A stretch of DNA of 32,573 nucleotides from positions 1 through 32,573 of the forward strand of contig JAOZMB010000005.1 of NCBI GenBank assembly GCA_029934515.1, read 5' to 3'. The translations under genes were made by a program, and so were the position numbers. Shown in pieces: positions 9,328 through 17,214 of this stretch. The notes under the pieces were generated by a model that saw only the letters and a list, made by a program, of their open reading frames with translations, did no database searches and was not told where the DNA came from. Position 1 is the stretch's first letter. Every line of letters starts with the position of its first letter. Source of the DNA: Bacteroidales bacterium. GTDB taxonomy: Bacteria; Bacteroidota; Bacteroidia; Bacteroidales; JAADGE01.

Positions 9328-9564
9328 ATGTCTACTGAAACATTAAACCATCCTCTATCTAAAGCACAAATAGAAATCTTAAATTTATTTTCAATGAAAA
9401 TGACTGATGATGATTTGTTGAATTTAAAAAATGTTCTAATAAATTTCTTAACTCAAAAACTTGATATACTTACTAATGATTTTTGGGATAAGAATAATTT
9501 CGATAATGAAAAAATGGAACAGCTTTTAAATACACATAATAGGACAACATACAAACCAAAATAA
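9328..9564 (+). CDS. Putative antitoxin of a PIN-domain toxin
   Basis: This 78-residue acidic protein lies immediately before a PIN-domain toxin gene; its TAA stop abuts the toxin ATG with no spacing. The N-terminal half (LSKAQIEILNLFSMKMTDDDL...LKNVLINFL) looks helical. Small proteins of this kind commonly precede the PIN-family toxin in Bacteroidota. They are expected to bind and neutralise the toxin and, in many systems, to repress the shared promoter. I do not see a clear ribbon-helix-helix or AbrB fold, so the role is inferred mainly from position, size and tight coupling. Confidence 0.7.
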   Translation: MSTETLNHPLSKAQIEILNLFSMKMTDDDLLNLKNVLINFLTQKLDILTNDFWDKNNFDNEKMEQLLNTHNRTTYKPK

Positions 9565-9987
9565 ATGAAACCAAAAATAATTATTGATACAAATGTTTTG
9601 TTAGTCTCAGTTTCAAAGAAATCTAAATTTAGATGGATTTTTGATAGTTTTATTAATGAAAAATATATCTTATCTGTTACTACTGATATCTTATTAGAAT
9701 ATGAGGAGATAATTTCCAAACATATGACAAAACAAATTGCAGATGTAGTTTTGCAAATAATTCAAAATGCTTCAAATACTGAGTTTATAACTCGATATTA
9801 TAAATGGAATTTAATTAAAAATGACCCTGATGATAATAAATTTGCAGATTGTGCTATTGTCGCAAATGCAGATTATCTTTTAACACATGATAAACATTTT
9901 AACATTTTAAAAAATATTGATTTTCCAAAAATTAATGTTATAAATATTGATGAGTTTAGAAATATAATTGAAAATAATAACAATTAG
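9565..9987 (+). CDS. PIN-domain toxin (putative TA toxin, ribonuclease)
   Basis: This 140-residue PIN domain opens with KIIIDTNVLL (Asp8). Further acidic positions fit the metal-binding set: Glu45 in LLEYEEI, Asp90 and Asp95 in DDNKFADCAIVANA, and Asp109 in THDKHF. PIN toxins are magnesium-dependent endoribonucleases, often cutting tRNA or mRNA to arrest growth when the antitoxin is lost. The sequence fits the group annotated as putative TA system toxin component, PIN family, rather than classic short VapC proteins. All acidic positions are present, so it is probably active. It is translated directly after the antitoxin. The RNA target is unknown. Confidence 0.88.
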   Translation: MKPKIIIDTNVLLVSVSKKSKFRWIFDSFINEKYILSVTTDILLEYEEIISKHMTKQIADVVLQIIQNASNTEFITRYYKWNLIKNDPDDNKFADCAIVANADYLLTHDKHFNILKNIDFPKINVINIDEFRNIIENNNN

Positions 9988-9989
9988 TA

Positions 9990-10020
9990 AATTACGAATT
10001 ATAAATTATGAATTACGAAT
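9990..10020. repeat. Short degenerate tandem repeat (AATTACGAATTAT-type)
   Basis: Two to three near-copies of ATTACGAATTATAAATTATGAATT follow the PIN gene. This low-complexity intergenic sequence is common in AT-rich Bacteroidota genomes. No function is apparent. Confidence 0.5.
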
Positions 10021-10047
10021 TGGTTTACACCTGATAATAAGTATTTT

Positions 10048-10087
10048 ACAAAAAACAAATCATGAAGTTATTTTTTAACCATTACTT
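10048..10087. repeat. 40-bp direct repeat, right copy
   Basis: This matches 8623-8662 at 39 of 40 positions, same orientation. It lies between the PIN toxin and the FKBP lipoprotein gene. Beyond the 40 bp the flanks differ, so the match ends sharply. Confidence 0.8.
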
Positions 10088-10155
10088 TTGGTCATATTTT
10101 TTCTTGTGTTACTCCATAACGTCTGCATTGGTTTAACGACTTTTATAATTAGATA

Positions 10156-10635
10156 TTATCTAACATCAATAATACTTAAATCAAAAATTAATGTTGAATA
10201 TGGCATTATAACTCCTACTCTGTCTTCTCCGTAAGCCAAGTATGATGGTATAATTATTTTTGCCGAGATTCCTTTTTTCATATAAGCTATCGCTTCCTCC
10301 CAGCCTTGTATTACATTGTCTTCCTTGTAAACATAAATACCTGGATTGTCATAATCTTTTTCATCAAATACCTCTGAACTATCGCTAAGTAAATATCCAT
10401 TATAAGAAATAATAACAGTATCGCCTTGTTCTATTTCTTTTGAATTTATGTCATATGAATTTGACTGTTCTACTTCAATATAGTATAATCCACTCTCAAG
10501 CGGTTCTGTTTCAATTTCATTATTTTCTATATATTGCAATAATAATTCTAATTCTTTTTCTTCGTTGTCTTTATTACATGATACAAAAAAGATAAAAATA
10601 AAACAAAACAGCTTGAAAAAAAATAATATTTTCAT
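10156..10635 (-). CDS. FKBP-type peptidyl-prolyl isomerase lipoprotein
   Basis: The ATG at 10635 is preferred over the track start at 10725, because it gives a proper lipoprotein signal peptide ending in FFVSC, with Cys20 as the lipid anchor. The mature protein contains an FKBP domain with VIISYNGYL, VIQGWEEAIAYMKKG and IIPSYLAYGEDRVG...IMPYSTLIFDLSIIDV. It would speed cis-trans isomerisation at prolines during folding of periplasmic or outer-membrane proteins. Its size and anchor resemble the small GldI-like FKBP lipoproteins of Bacteroidota, but I cannot say it is GldI. A short tail after the lipid anchor (NKDNEEKELELLLQYIENNEIE) is acidic and probably a linker. Confidence 0.85.
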   Translation of the reverse strand: MKILFFFKLFCFIFIFFVSCNKDNEEKELELLLQYIENNEIETEPLESGLYYIEVEQSNSYDINSKEIEQGDTVIISYNGYLLSDSSEVFDEKDYDNPGIYVYKEDNVIQGWEEAIAYMKKGISAKIIIPSYLAYGEDRVGVIMPYSTLIFDLSIIDVR

Positions 10636-10743
10636 AATTTTATTATTATAATATTCTATAAAAACACTGATTATAACTGATTTTGTTGAGAGATACTTCT
10701 TTTTTAATAAAAAATTATTTTTCAAACAATAATCAATTATCAG

Positions 10744-13347
10744 TTATTTACAACCTAATACAATTGAGCTTCTTCCTTTAACTGAAATAAAATCATCGTA
10801 GAAAACTTCGCTACTATTTTTAATTGCTTTCGTTCCAGCTTGATTATAATCAAGTATTATATCTTTGTCTTTACACAAATATATTTCTTTATTCTTGAAA
10901 AATAATGTTTCCAGAGCAGCGTTGTGTATTATGATTAGTTTTTTGTAATTAGTTTTTATTTTAGTATTTTTTTCTATTGTATTATCGAGCTTATAAGCAA
11001 TATAACATTCTGAATATGTCTGCGATTGTTTATTTATTTTTCTGTTATCTTCGTTTATTATAAATCTTAAACCTTTACAGATATTTTCGGCAGAGCTGTA
11101 ACGAAAAGCAGGAATATTACGTCTCATTTTTATTAGTCCTTTGAAATATTCTAACAACTCGTTTGCGTATTTTTTATATTGGTTTGATAATCTATCCCAT
11201 CGAAACATATTTGTGTAATCATTTGAACAATATGAATTTTCATGAAAAAATAATGTTCCTTCTTCTTTATCTGTATTTATACTTGTTACTTTTTTGTGTT
11301 GTTCTTTATCGAAATCGGCAAGTGGTTTAGTTCTTAAAATTTCATCGCCTCCGTGCAGAACTATTTTACCCTGCGAGCAGAACAAAACAGCGGCTGCAAG
11401 TTTCATTATTTTAAGGCGTTCTTTTTTAGATTCGTCTTTTATACAGATATTTATTTTATCCCACATTGTTAATCCATTGTGTATAGAAAAATAATTTAAA
11501 CAATCGGCTGGCGAATCTGCAAAGAGCTTGTATGAATTATAAATAATATCTTTTTTGAATGGAAATTTTTGAATATCATAATTAGCAGAATCCCCAACTA
11601 TTCCAGCTGCAATACGGTTTATTTGTTTATAATTTCCCAAAATAAATCCGGGTGAATTTATTGTTCCTGCACAGGCATCTCTAAATGAATCATTAAAAAT
11701 TCCGATATTTTGGTTCTCAGTTTCTGAATAATTTAGTTTTGTAAATGTATTTTCTTTTAAATCTGTTTGTTCTAATACTTCGCCATGTAAAATCAAATCG
11801 TTTATATTATCTGTGTTATAGATGGCACCTACTTTTTTTCGTATAATTTTCAAAGTTTCTTTATCCATGTAATTCATCGAATCGAAACGAAATCCATCGA
11901 TGTGAAATTCTTTTACAAAGTATGTTAGAACATCAATAATAAGTTTTCTGACAATTTTATTTCTGCTTTCAAGTGTAGCACCTGTACCGTTGTGACCAGA
12001 TATTTTAAAATCTTTTGTGTGTCGATAATAACATCCAGATGCAACATTCTCAAATGTTTCAACAGCATAAGTATGACTTAAAACGACATCAAGAATAACA
12101 CCTATACCATTGTTATGCAAATTATTAATCAGATTTTTTAATTCAATTATTCTCAAATAAGGGTTCTCAGCATCACTTGAATATCTGCCATCAGGAGTAA
12201 AAAAATTCATTGGGTCGTAGCCCCAGTTATAATTACTGTGTTTTGATGATTTGCCAGTAAAATCACGGTCGTAATCGTTTGAGTTGTAACATTTGTTCAC
12301 AGGCATTAGCTGTACATGAGTAATACCAATTTGTTTCAAATAATCAATTTTTCCAACAAATCCTCTATATGTGCCAGCAAGCAAAGTGCTACCCGTATTG
12401 GGTTGTATCGAAAAATCTCTTACATTTATTTCATAAATAATTATATCTGTTTTTGTATCTATATATTTATGATTTTTATATTCTTTTGTTGTTTTATGTT
12501 CTGTGCTTTTCCAGTATTGATATGTTTTTCTGTCTCTGCTTGGTTTTTGTTCTTTTTCCGAAAAGTCGTCAACTATTTTTTGTGCTGGCATATTACTTTT
12601 TTCGTCAAAATTTTTAGCCGTTGTTCTTACTTTTGCAATATCTATAATTGCTGCTTTTCCGATTTCATCTGAACCTCCTGGCATATAAGCAGCCATTGAT
12701 TTTGCATAAGGGTCAAGTGCTGGTTTTATTTTGCCGTAAGAATAAACATTGTAACGATAATACAATTTCTCAAGCGATTCAATTCCTGTTTGTTTGGCTG
12801 TCAATACACAAGTCCAGACTCCATTTTTATTTTTTTTAAGATATAATTTTTCATTTACAATAAATTCTTCTTGGTGATTATTGAACAGAACAAGTTCAAC
12901 TTTACAAGCTGGTGGCGACCATATTTTAAAAATTAATTTATTTTTCTTGAACGTTAAGCCAAGATTATTAACAAAAGAGGCATCAAAATTTGTGTCTATA
13001 ACTCCACCGATTGATGGGTCGAGAATAACATTAATCTCCTCATTTACAACATAATTGCTGATTTTTTTGTCAATTTTTATGATATAATTTTTGTTAAGGC
13101 TGAAATTACCTATAAGCTTTATTTTATTCTCGTTAGGAAAATATTTTTTTTCCAAAATTGCGTGTCGTCTGCTGTTTATTTTTTTTCCGTATGTATAATT
13201 ATATAGATTTACATGTTCAGTATCAATTTTTCTGTACAGACAAATTTCTATCAATTTATTTGATATTAATAATGCACGTTTCAGTATTTTATTTTTTTTG
13301 TCCGAAAATAAATTATATTTTTTTAGTTCTTTATGTGTTGTAAGCAT
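10744..13347 (-). CDS. Pullulanase-like GH13 enzyme (catalytic Asp replaced)
   Basis: This 867-residue protein without a signal peptide has a CBM48-like domain (about 130-215, KLIFKIWSPPACKVELVLF) followed by a GH13 barrel. The type I pullulanase signature YNWGYDP is at 373-379, conserved region I at 420-426 (DVVLSHT), the nucleophile Asp489 in GFRFDSM, and a likely acid/base Glu523 in HGEV. The usual third carboxylate, in the family pattern NYVxxHDNxTLWD, reads NYFSIHNGLTMWD, so Asn624 stands where Asp is expected. It would debranch alpha-1,6 links of glycogen, starch or maltodextrin in the cytoplasm if active. Region I and the SGCGN-like stretch (SGHNGTGATLES) also diverge from the family, so altered specificity or a non-catalytic role is possible. 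The reading frame is intact. Confidence 0.8.
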   Translation of the reverse strand: MLTTHKELKKYNLFSDKKNKILKRALLISNKLIEICLYRKIDTEHVNLYNYTYGKKINSRRHAILEKKYFPNENKIKLIGNFSLNKNYIIKIDKKISNYVVNEEINVILDPSIGGVIDTNFDASFVNNLGLTFKKNKLIFKIWSPPACKVELVLFNNHQEEFIVNEKLYLKKNKNGVWTCVLTAKQTGIESLEKLYYRYNVYSYGKIKPALDPYAKSMAAYMPGGSDEIGKAAIIDIAKVRTTAKNFDEKSNMPAQKIVDDFSEKEQKPSRDRKTYQYWKSTEHKTTKEYKNHKYIDTKTDIIIYEINVRDFSIQPNTGSTLLAGTYRGFVGKIDYLKQIGITHVQLMPVNKCYNSNDYDRDFTGKSSKHSNYNWGYDPMNFFTPDGRYSSDAENPYLRIIELKNLINNLHNNGIGVILDVVLSHTYAVETFENVASGCYYRHTKDFKISGHNGTGATLESRNKIVRKLIIDVLTYFVKEFHIDGFRFDSMNYMDKETLKIIRKKVGAIYNTDNINDLILHGEVLEQTDLKENTFTKLNYSETENQNIGIFNDSFRDACAGTINSPGFILGNYKQINRIAAGIVGDSANYDIQKFPFKKDIIYNSYKLFADSPADCLNYFSIHNGLTMWDKINICIKDESKKERLKIMKLAAAVLFCSQGKIVLHGGDEILRTKPLADFDKEQHKKVTSINTDKEEGTLFFHENSYCSNDYTNMFRWDRLSNQYKKYANELLEYFKGLIKMRRNIPAFRYSSAENICKGLRFIINEDNRKINKQSQTYSECYIAYKLDNTIEKNTKIKTNYKKLIIIHNAALETLFFKNKEIYLCKDKDIILDYNQAGTKAIKNSSEVFYDDFISVKGRSSIVLGCK

Positions 13348-13369
13348 TGATTTTTTTGTAAATAATTAC

Positions 13370-13405
13370 AGATATTTAATTTATTTATAGAAATAAAAAA
13401 TATCT
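13370..13405. other. AT-rich hairpin between ccsA and the pullulanase gene
   Basis: AGATATTT at 13370 pairs with AAATATCT at 13398-13405, and inside it TTTATTT pairs with AAATAAA around an ATAG loop, with a two-base bulge. It sits just after the ccsA stop codon and could end ccsA transcription, but it is almost all A/T, so the call is weak. Confidence 0.35.
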
Positions 13406-13413
13406 AAAAAAAC

Positions 13414-14301
13414 TTATGATGTATATGTATGCACGCTATCTGCCGCCGAAGGCATATAATTAACACCAAACCATGCCAACAGAAGTATTGCAAAAGAGAG
13501 TCCGAGTATCCAAAGATGAATTTTTATTTTATTTTTATGATAAAGTCGAAAGTGCATATATGTAAGATAAGCTAGAAAAGTAAGAAGTGCCCAGGTCTCT
13601 TTCGGATCCCATGTCCAGTAATGTCCCCATGCTTCTTTTGCCCACAATGCTCCGAAAAGAAGTCCAAGTGTCAAAAAAGCAAAGCCAGTATAAACAAGAT
13701 TATCTGCAAGATTTAATACTTCTTTAATTTTTTTATTGTAATTGTTTGTATTATTTGTATTTAGAAAAATACCATAAAGAGCTATCAATGAAGATACACC
13801 AAGCAAAGCATAAGCAAAAATATAAACAACAACATGTGGTACAAACCATGGACTTTGTAGAGCAGGCATTAATGTTTTGCTGTAATTCTCTGGATGTGCT
13901 AAGTTTATACTTATAAATAATATTGCAAGTAAATTTGAATACATTAAAAACCAGCCAAACTTCCAGCGATTAAATGTGATTATTCCTATAAATGGTAAGA
14001 AAAAAGCATACCATATTCGTGTTTCGCCAAGTGTTCGTAGTGGTGGGCGGTCGAGTTTAATCCAAAGTAATGCAATAAAACCGCCCAATATTAATATCCC
14101 AAGTATTGTCAAAATATTTGCTATAATCGTTTTTTGTTTTGACGGGATAACAGGAAAAAAACTGCCAAGTTTTGTAACAATCATTTGTATGCCTTTGCCT
14201 TCTACAATTATCTTTTGTGTTGGCACAATTGCAATAAATGCAGCCAAAAGCCATAAAAACCCAGCTGAATACGCGTAATATGTAAAATTAATCCATTCCA
14301 T
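13414..14301 (-). CDS. ccsA: Cytochrome c biogenesis protein CcsA (heme handling, WWD domain)
   Basis: This 295-residue integral membrane protein has about eight hydrophobic segments and the heme-binding WWD-type motif WAKEAWGHYWTWDPKETWALL in its C-terminal third. CcsA works with CcsB/ResB in system II cytochrome c maturation to move heme across the cytoplasmic membrane and attach it to apocytochromes. No ccsB/resB partner lies in this window, and the protein is not fused to one. Conserved-looking His residues occur near SPWFVPHVVVY and in the tail MHFRLYHKNK. It lies downstream of nusB on the same strand with a repeat-containing gap of 43 bp. The function depends on a partner encoded elsewhere. 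Confidence 0.9.
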   Translation of the reverse strand: MEWINFTYYAYSAGFLWLLAAFIAIVPTQKIIVEGKGIQMIVTKLGSFFPVIPSKQKTIIANILTILGILILGGFIALLWIKLDRPPLRTLGETRIWYAFFLPFIGIITFNRWKFGWFLMYSNLLAILFISINLAHPENYSKTLMPALQSPWFVPHVVVYIFAYALLGVSSLIALYGIFLNTNNTNNYNKKIKEVLNLADNLVYTGFAFLTLGLLFGALWAKEAWGHYWTWDPKETWALLTFLAYLTYMHFRLYHKNKIKIHLWILGLSFAILLLAWFGVNYMPSAADSVHTYTS

Positions 14302-14304
14302 TTT

Positions 14305-14344
14305 TTAGTGGTTAGTTATTAGTGGTTAGTTTTTAGTTTTTAGT
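14305..14344. repeat. Short tandem repeat TTAGTGGTTAGTTA-type
   Basis: TTAGTGGTTAGTTA is followed by TTAGTGGTTAG and then TTTTTAG copies in the gap between nusB and ccsA. It is a degenerate short-period repeat like many in Bacteroidota intergenic regions. Confidence 0.55.
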
Positions 14345-15286
14345 TTATAATAGTCCTCTTCCTGTTTTTTCAAAAATATTTTCTTTTTTCATATACTTAA
14401 TTATTTTGTCAAGTACACCATTTACGAAACTGCCACTTTTTTGAGTTCCATAATTTTTTGCAAGTTCAATATATTCGTTGAAAGATACTTTTATAGGAAT
14501 AGAAGGGAACTCAATTATTTCTGAAATAGCCATAAGAAGAGTTATTTTATCGGAGAACGCTATACGTTCATAATCCCAGTTAACTATTTGACTTTTAATT
14601 ATTTCTTCATATTTTTTATGATTTAGAACTGTTTTAAGTAATAGGTCTCTTACGAATGTCTTATCATCTTCTTTTTTAAATAACTCAGGAAAAACTATTA
14701 TCTCTGGTTTATTTTTTTTGAATGAAGCAACAGTTTTGTTAATCATATCAATTACAAAATCTATATCACTGTTCCAAAATATATTTTGCTCTTCAAGTTT
14801 AGAATACAAATCTTTGCTATTGTATAAAATATCTCTCAAAATATACTTGACTATTCTTTTATCATTCCTGTATGTATGATATGGTTCGTTGATATAAGTA
14901 TCGTAAACAACAGTATTTCGTAGTGTTGTATGGATTTTTTTTATTAATTCCTGAGAATCTCTCCAACTTATTTTACTATTATTTATATAAGTTTTAAAAG
15001 ATTTGTTTTCTTTTATCTGTAAAATAACTTTATTTTCAACGAACCTTGTATTAGGATTGATATCTGTCTCAGATGCTGTGATTCTGTTCTTTCTAATATC
15101 GAACATTTTTCTTTCAAAATCTTGTAGTTCTGTTACAAATAAAAATATGTAATAAAACAGTTCATAAGTTTTTTCGACACTCTGAAATAACTCGTTATTA
15201 ATTTGTTGAAGCGAAACTTTACTTCTCGAAAAATACGAGTAAAGCATTTGTAGAACTTTTACTCTTAGTAGTCTTCTGCTTATCAT
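14345..15286 (-). CDS. nusB: Transcription antitermination factor NusB (long Bacteroidota form)
   Basis: This 313-residue protein begins MISRRLLRVKVLQMLYSY, the helical RNA-binding N-terminus of NusB. It ends with the diagnostic VSFNEYIELAKNYGTQKSGSFVNGVLDKI. NusB pairs with NusE (S10) on boxA RNA to form the antitermination complex that protects rRNA transcription. Most bacterial NusB proteins are about 140 residues; here a long central insertion (roughly 60-215) doubles the size, which is the normal form in Bacteroidota. It has a good promoter at 15317-15346 and is probably the first gene of a unit continuing into ccsA. Confidence 0.92.
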   Translation of the reverse strand: MISRRLLRVKVLQMLYSYFSRSKVSLQQINNELFQSVEKTYELFYYIFLFVTELQDFERKMFDIRKNRITASETDINPNTRFVENKVILQIKENKSFKTYINNSKISWRDSQELIKKIHTTLRNTVVYDTYINEPYHTYRNDKRIVKYILRDILYNSKDLYSKLEEQNIFWNSDIDFVIDMINKTVASFKKNKPEIIVFPELFKKEDDKTFVRDLLLKTVLNHKKYEEIIKSQIVNWDYERIAFSDKITLLMAISEIIEFPSIPIKVSFNEYIELAKNYGTQKSGSFVNGVLDKIIKYMKKENIFEKTGRGLL

Positions 15287-15316
15287 TATACGGTTATATA
15301 TTAATTATGAAAAATG

Positions 15317-15346
15317 CAAATTTACAATATTAATAATGAATACAAA
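15317..15346 (-). promoter_or_regulatory. Promoter of nusB
   Basis: On the minus strand TTTG (15346-15343), an 18-bp spacer and TAAATTTG (15324-15317) match the Bacteroidota -33/-7 consensus, 31 nt before the nusB ATG. Confidence 0.6.
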
Positions 15347-15429
15347 AAAAATTAGTAAATTTGAATTAAAAAATGTAAATATGATAGTGGTTTTATAGAT
15401 TTTGTAATTTTTTGTATATGTTTTATTAC

Positions 15430-15464
15430 AATAATAATTTATATTTTCCATATAAATTATTATT
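15430..15464. promoter_or_regulatory. 15-bp perfect inverted repeat upstream of accC
   Basis: The arm AATAATAATTTATAT-like at 15430-15444 is perfectly complementary to 15450-15464 around a five-base loop TTTCC. It ends three bases before the likely -7 element of accC, so it covers the -33 region. This is a plausible operator or, if transcribed, a hairpin. The arms are A/T-only apart from the loop, so chance formation cannot be excluded. Confidence 0.5.
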
Positions 15465-15467
15465 TAA

Positions 15468-15476
15468 TAACTTTGC
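15468..15476 (+). promoter_or_regulatory. -7 promoter element of accC
   Basis: TAACTTTGC matches the Bacteroidota -7 box and implies a leader of about 100 nt before the accC ATG at 15582. No -33 TTG is seen; the palindrome occupies that position. Confidence 0.5.
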
Positions 15477-15581
15477 ACAATAATATTGATGAGATTATTG
15501 AGCTTACAAATAAAAAACGAGAATATATTTTAAAAATAATTGATAAGGTCTGAAAATATTGACCTTAAATAATATTTTATT

Positions 15582-17078
15582 ATGAAACAAATAAAAAAAA
15601 TACTTATTGCAAATAGAGGTGAAATTGCGATAAGAGTTATGCGTTCGGCAAAAGAGATGAATATTTCTACGGTTGCAGTATTTTCGGAAGCAGACCGTTA
15701 CTCACCGCATGTTAAATATGCAGATGAGGCGGTTTGTCTTGGAGCGCCGCCTTCGGCACAGTCGTATTTGCTTGGCGATAAGATTATTGAATTTTCAAAG
15801 AAATTAGATGTCGATGCAATACACCCTGGTTATGGTTTTTTGTCGGAGAATGCTGATTTTGCAAACAAAGTTAATGATGCTGGATTAATATTTATTGGAC
15901 CAAGTGCTGATGCAATAAAAACGATGGGAGACAAACTTGCAGCCAAAGAAGCAGTAGGAAAATATAATATTCCTATGATACCGGGAACGAAAAGTGCAGT
16001 TACAAATATTGCAGAAGCAAAAAAAAATGGTAAAGAAATAGGATATCCGATATTGATAAAAGCGGCAGCTGGAGGAGGAGGAAAAGGTATGCGTGTGGTT
16101 GAAAACGAGCTCGATTTCGAAGAACAAATGAAACTCGCAGTAAACGAAGCACAATCTGCATTCGGTAACGGCGAAGTATTTATAGAACGCTATATTAGTT
16201 TGCCGAGACATATTGAAATACAAATAATGGCAGACGCATACGGAAATATAGTTTACCTATTCGAAAGAGAATGCTCAATACAAAGAAGACATCAGAAAGT
16301 TATAGAAGAAGCACCTTCGGCAGTACTAACACCAGAGTTAAGAAAAATTATGGGGCAAAGTGCAGTAAATGTTGCAAGGTCTTGTAATTATGTAGGTGCA
16401 GGAACAGTTGAGTTTTTGCTTGACGAAAACAATAATTATTATTTTCTTGAAATGAATACAAGACTGCAAGTAGAACATCCTGTTACAGAACTAATAACAG
16501 GGATTGACCTCGTGAGAGAACAAATAAGAATAGCAAACGGTGAGAAATTAAGTTTTACACAAGAAGAACTTCAAATTAATGGACATGCAGTTGAACTAAG
16601 AGTATATGCAGAAGACCCTGTAAATAATTTTATGCCCGATACAGGGAAATTAGAAATATATAAAAAACCAGAAGGAATTGGTATTCGTGTTGATGATGGT
16701 TTTGAGGAAGGTATTTCTATACCAATTTATTACGACCCAATGATATCAAAACTAATTACTTACGGTAAAGACCGAAATGAAGCAATAAAAAGAATGATTA
16801 GAGCTATTGATGAATATAAAATATCTGGTATTGAAACAACATTGCCTTTTGGTAAATTTGTTATGAAACACGAAGCCTTTATCTCTGGTGATTACGATAC
16901 TAATTTTGTGAAAAAATATTATACTAATAATGAAAATATTAAAAATAAAGAAGAATATGAAAAAATTGCAGCATTGATTGCAGCAAAATTTTTTAATAAT
17001 AACGAAAATAAAAACACATCAATAACTACAATAAAAAAGAACTGTAAATCTGCTTCTGCTTGGAAAAAAAATAGATAA
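15582..17078 (+). CDS. accC: Biotin carboxylase subunit AccC
   Basis: This 498-residue protein contains ILIANRGEIAIRVMRSAKE at the N-terminus, the HPGYGFLSENADFA segment, the glycine-rich ATP-grasp loop KAAAGGGGKGMRVV, and EMNTRLQVEHPVTE with the catalytic region. It carboxylates biotin carried on BCCP, using ATP and bicarbonate, to start malonyl-CoA or propionyl-CoA carboxylation. It is about 45 residues longer than E. coli AccC because of a tail ending SSxxWKKNR-like (SASAWKKNR), typical of the Bacteroidota form. No biotin-carrier or carboxyltransferase gene adjoins it: the next gene is an unrelated GH3-family enzyme. Its partners must be encoded elsewhere. Confidence 0.93.
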   Translation: MKQIKKILIANRGEIAIRVMRSAKEMNISTVAVFSEADRYSPHVKYADEAVCLGAPPSAQSYLLGDKIIEFSKKLDVDAIHPGYGFLSENADFANKVNDAGLIFIGPSADAIKTMGDKLAAKEAVGKYNIPMIPGTKSAVTNIAEAKKNGKEIGYPILIKAAAGGGGKGMRVVENELDFEEQMKLAVNEAQSAFGNGEVFIERYISLPRHIEIQIMADAYGNIVYLFERECSIQRRHQKVIEEAPSAVLTPELRKIMGQSAVNVARSCNYVGAGTVEFLLDENNNYYFLEMNTRLQVEHPVTELITGIDLVREQIRIANGEKLSFTQEELQINGHAVELRVYAEDPVNNFMPDTGKLEIYKKPEGIGIRVDDGFEEGISIPIYYDPMISKLITYGKDRNEAIKRMIRAIDEYKISGIETTLPFGKFVMKHEAFISGDYDTNFVKKYYTNNENIKNKEEYEKIAALIAAKFFNNNENKNTSITTIKKNCKSASAWKKNR

Positions 17079-17133
17079 ATTTTATATTATAAATTCAAAA
17101 TTATCCATTACAAAAATATAATAAATATAAATT

Positions 17134-17166
17134 ACTGTCGGTGTGGCTTAAAACCACGCCGATAGT
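17134..17166 (+). terminator. Strong hairpin after accC (possible terminator or dispersed element)
   Basis: ACTGTCGGTGTGG pairs with CCACGCCGATAGT over 13 positions with two G-U wobbles in RNA, and loop CTTAAAA. It is GC-rich compared with its surroundings. Only a weak T-rich tail follows (TTTATATG), so it may be a processed RNA hairpin or a mobile intergenic repeat rather than a classical terminator. Confidence 0.5.
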
Positions 17167-17214
17167 TTATATGCAATTGTAGAATAGAAATTGCAAGTTA
17201 ATAAACTTCTAAAT

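Noticed and set aside
8623-10087. att sites of an integrated phage or integrative element
   Set aside because: No integrase, tRNA target or phage genes occur between or beside the direct repeats; kept only as a direct-repeat observation.
15477-15581. Riboswitch in the ~100-nt accC leader
   Set aside because: No recognisable conserved riboswitch core or compact paired structure; only the upstream palindrome is notable.
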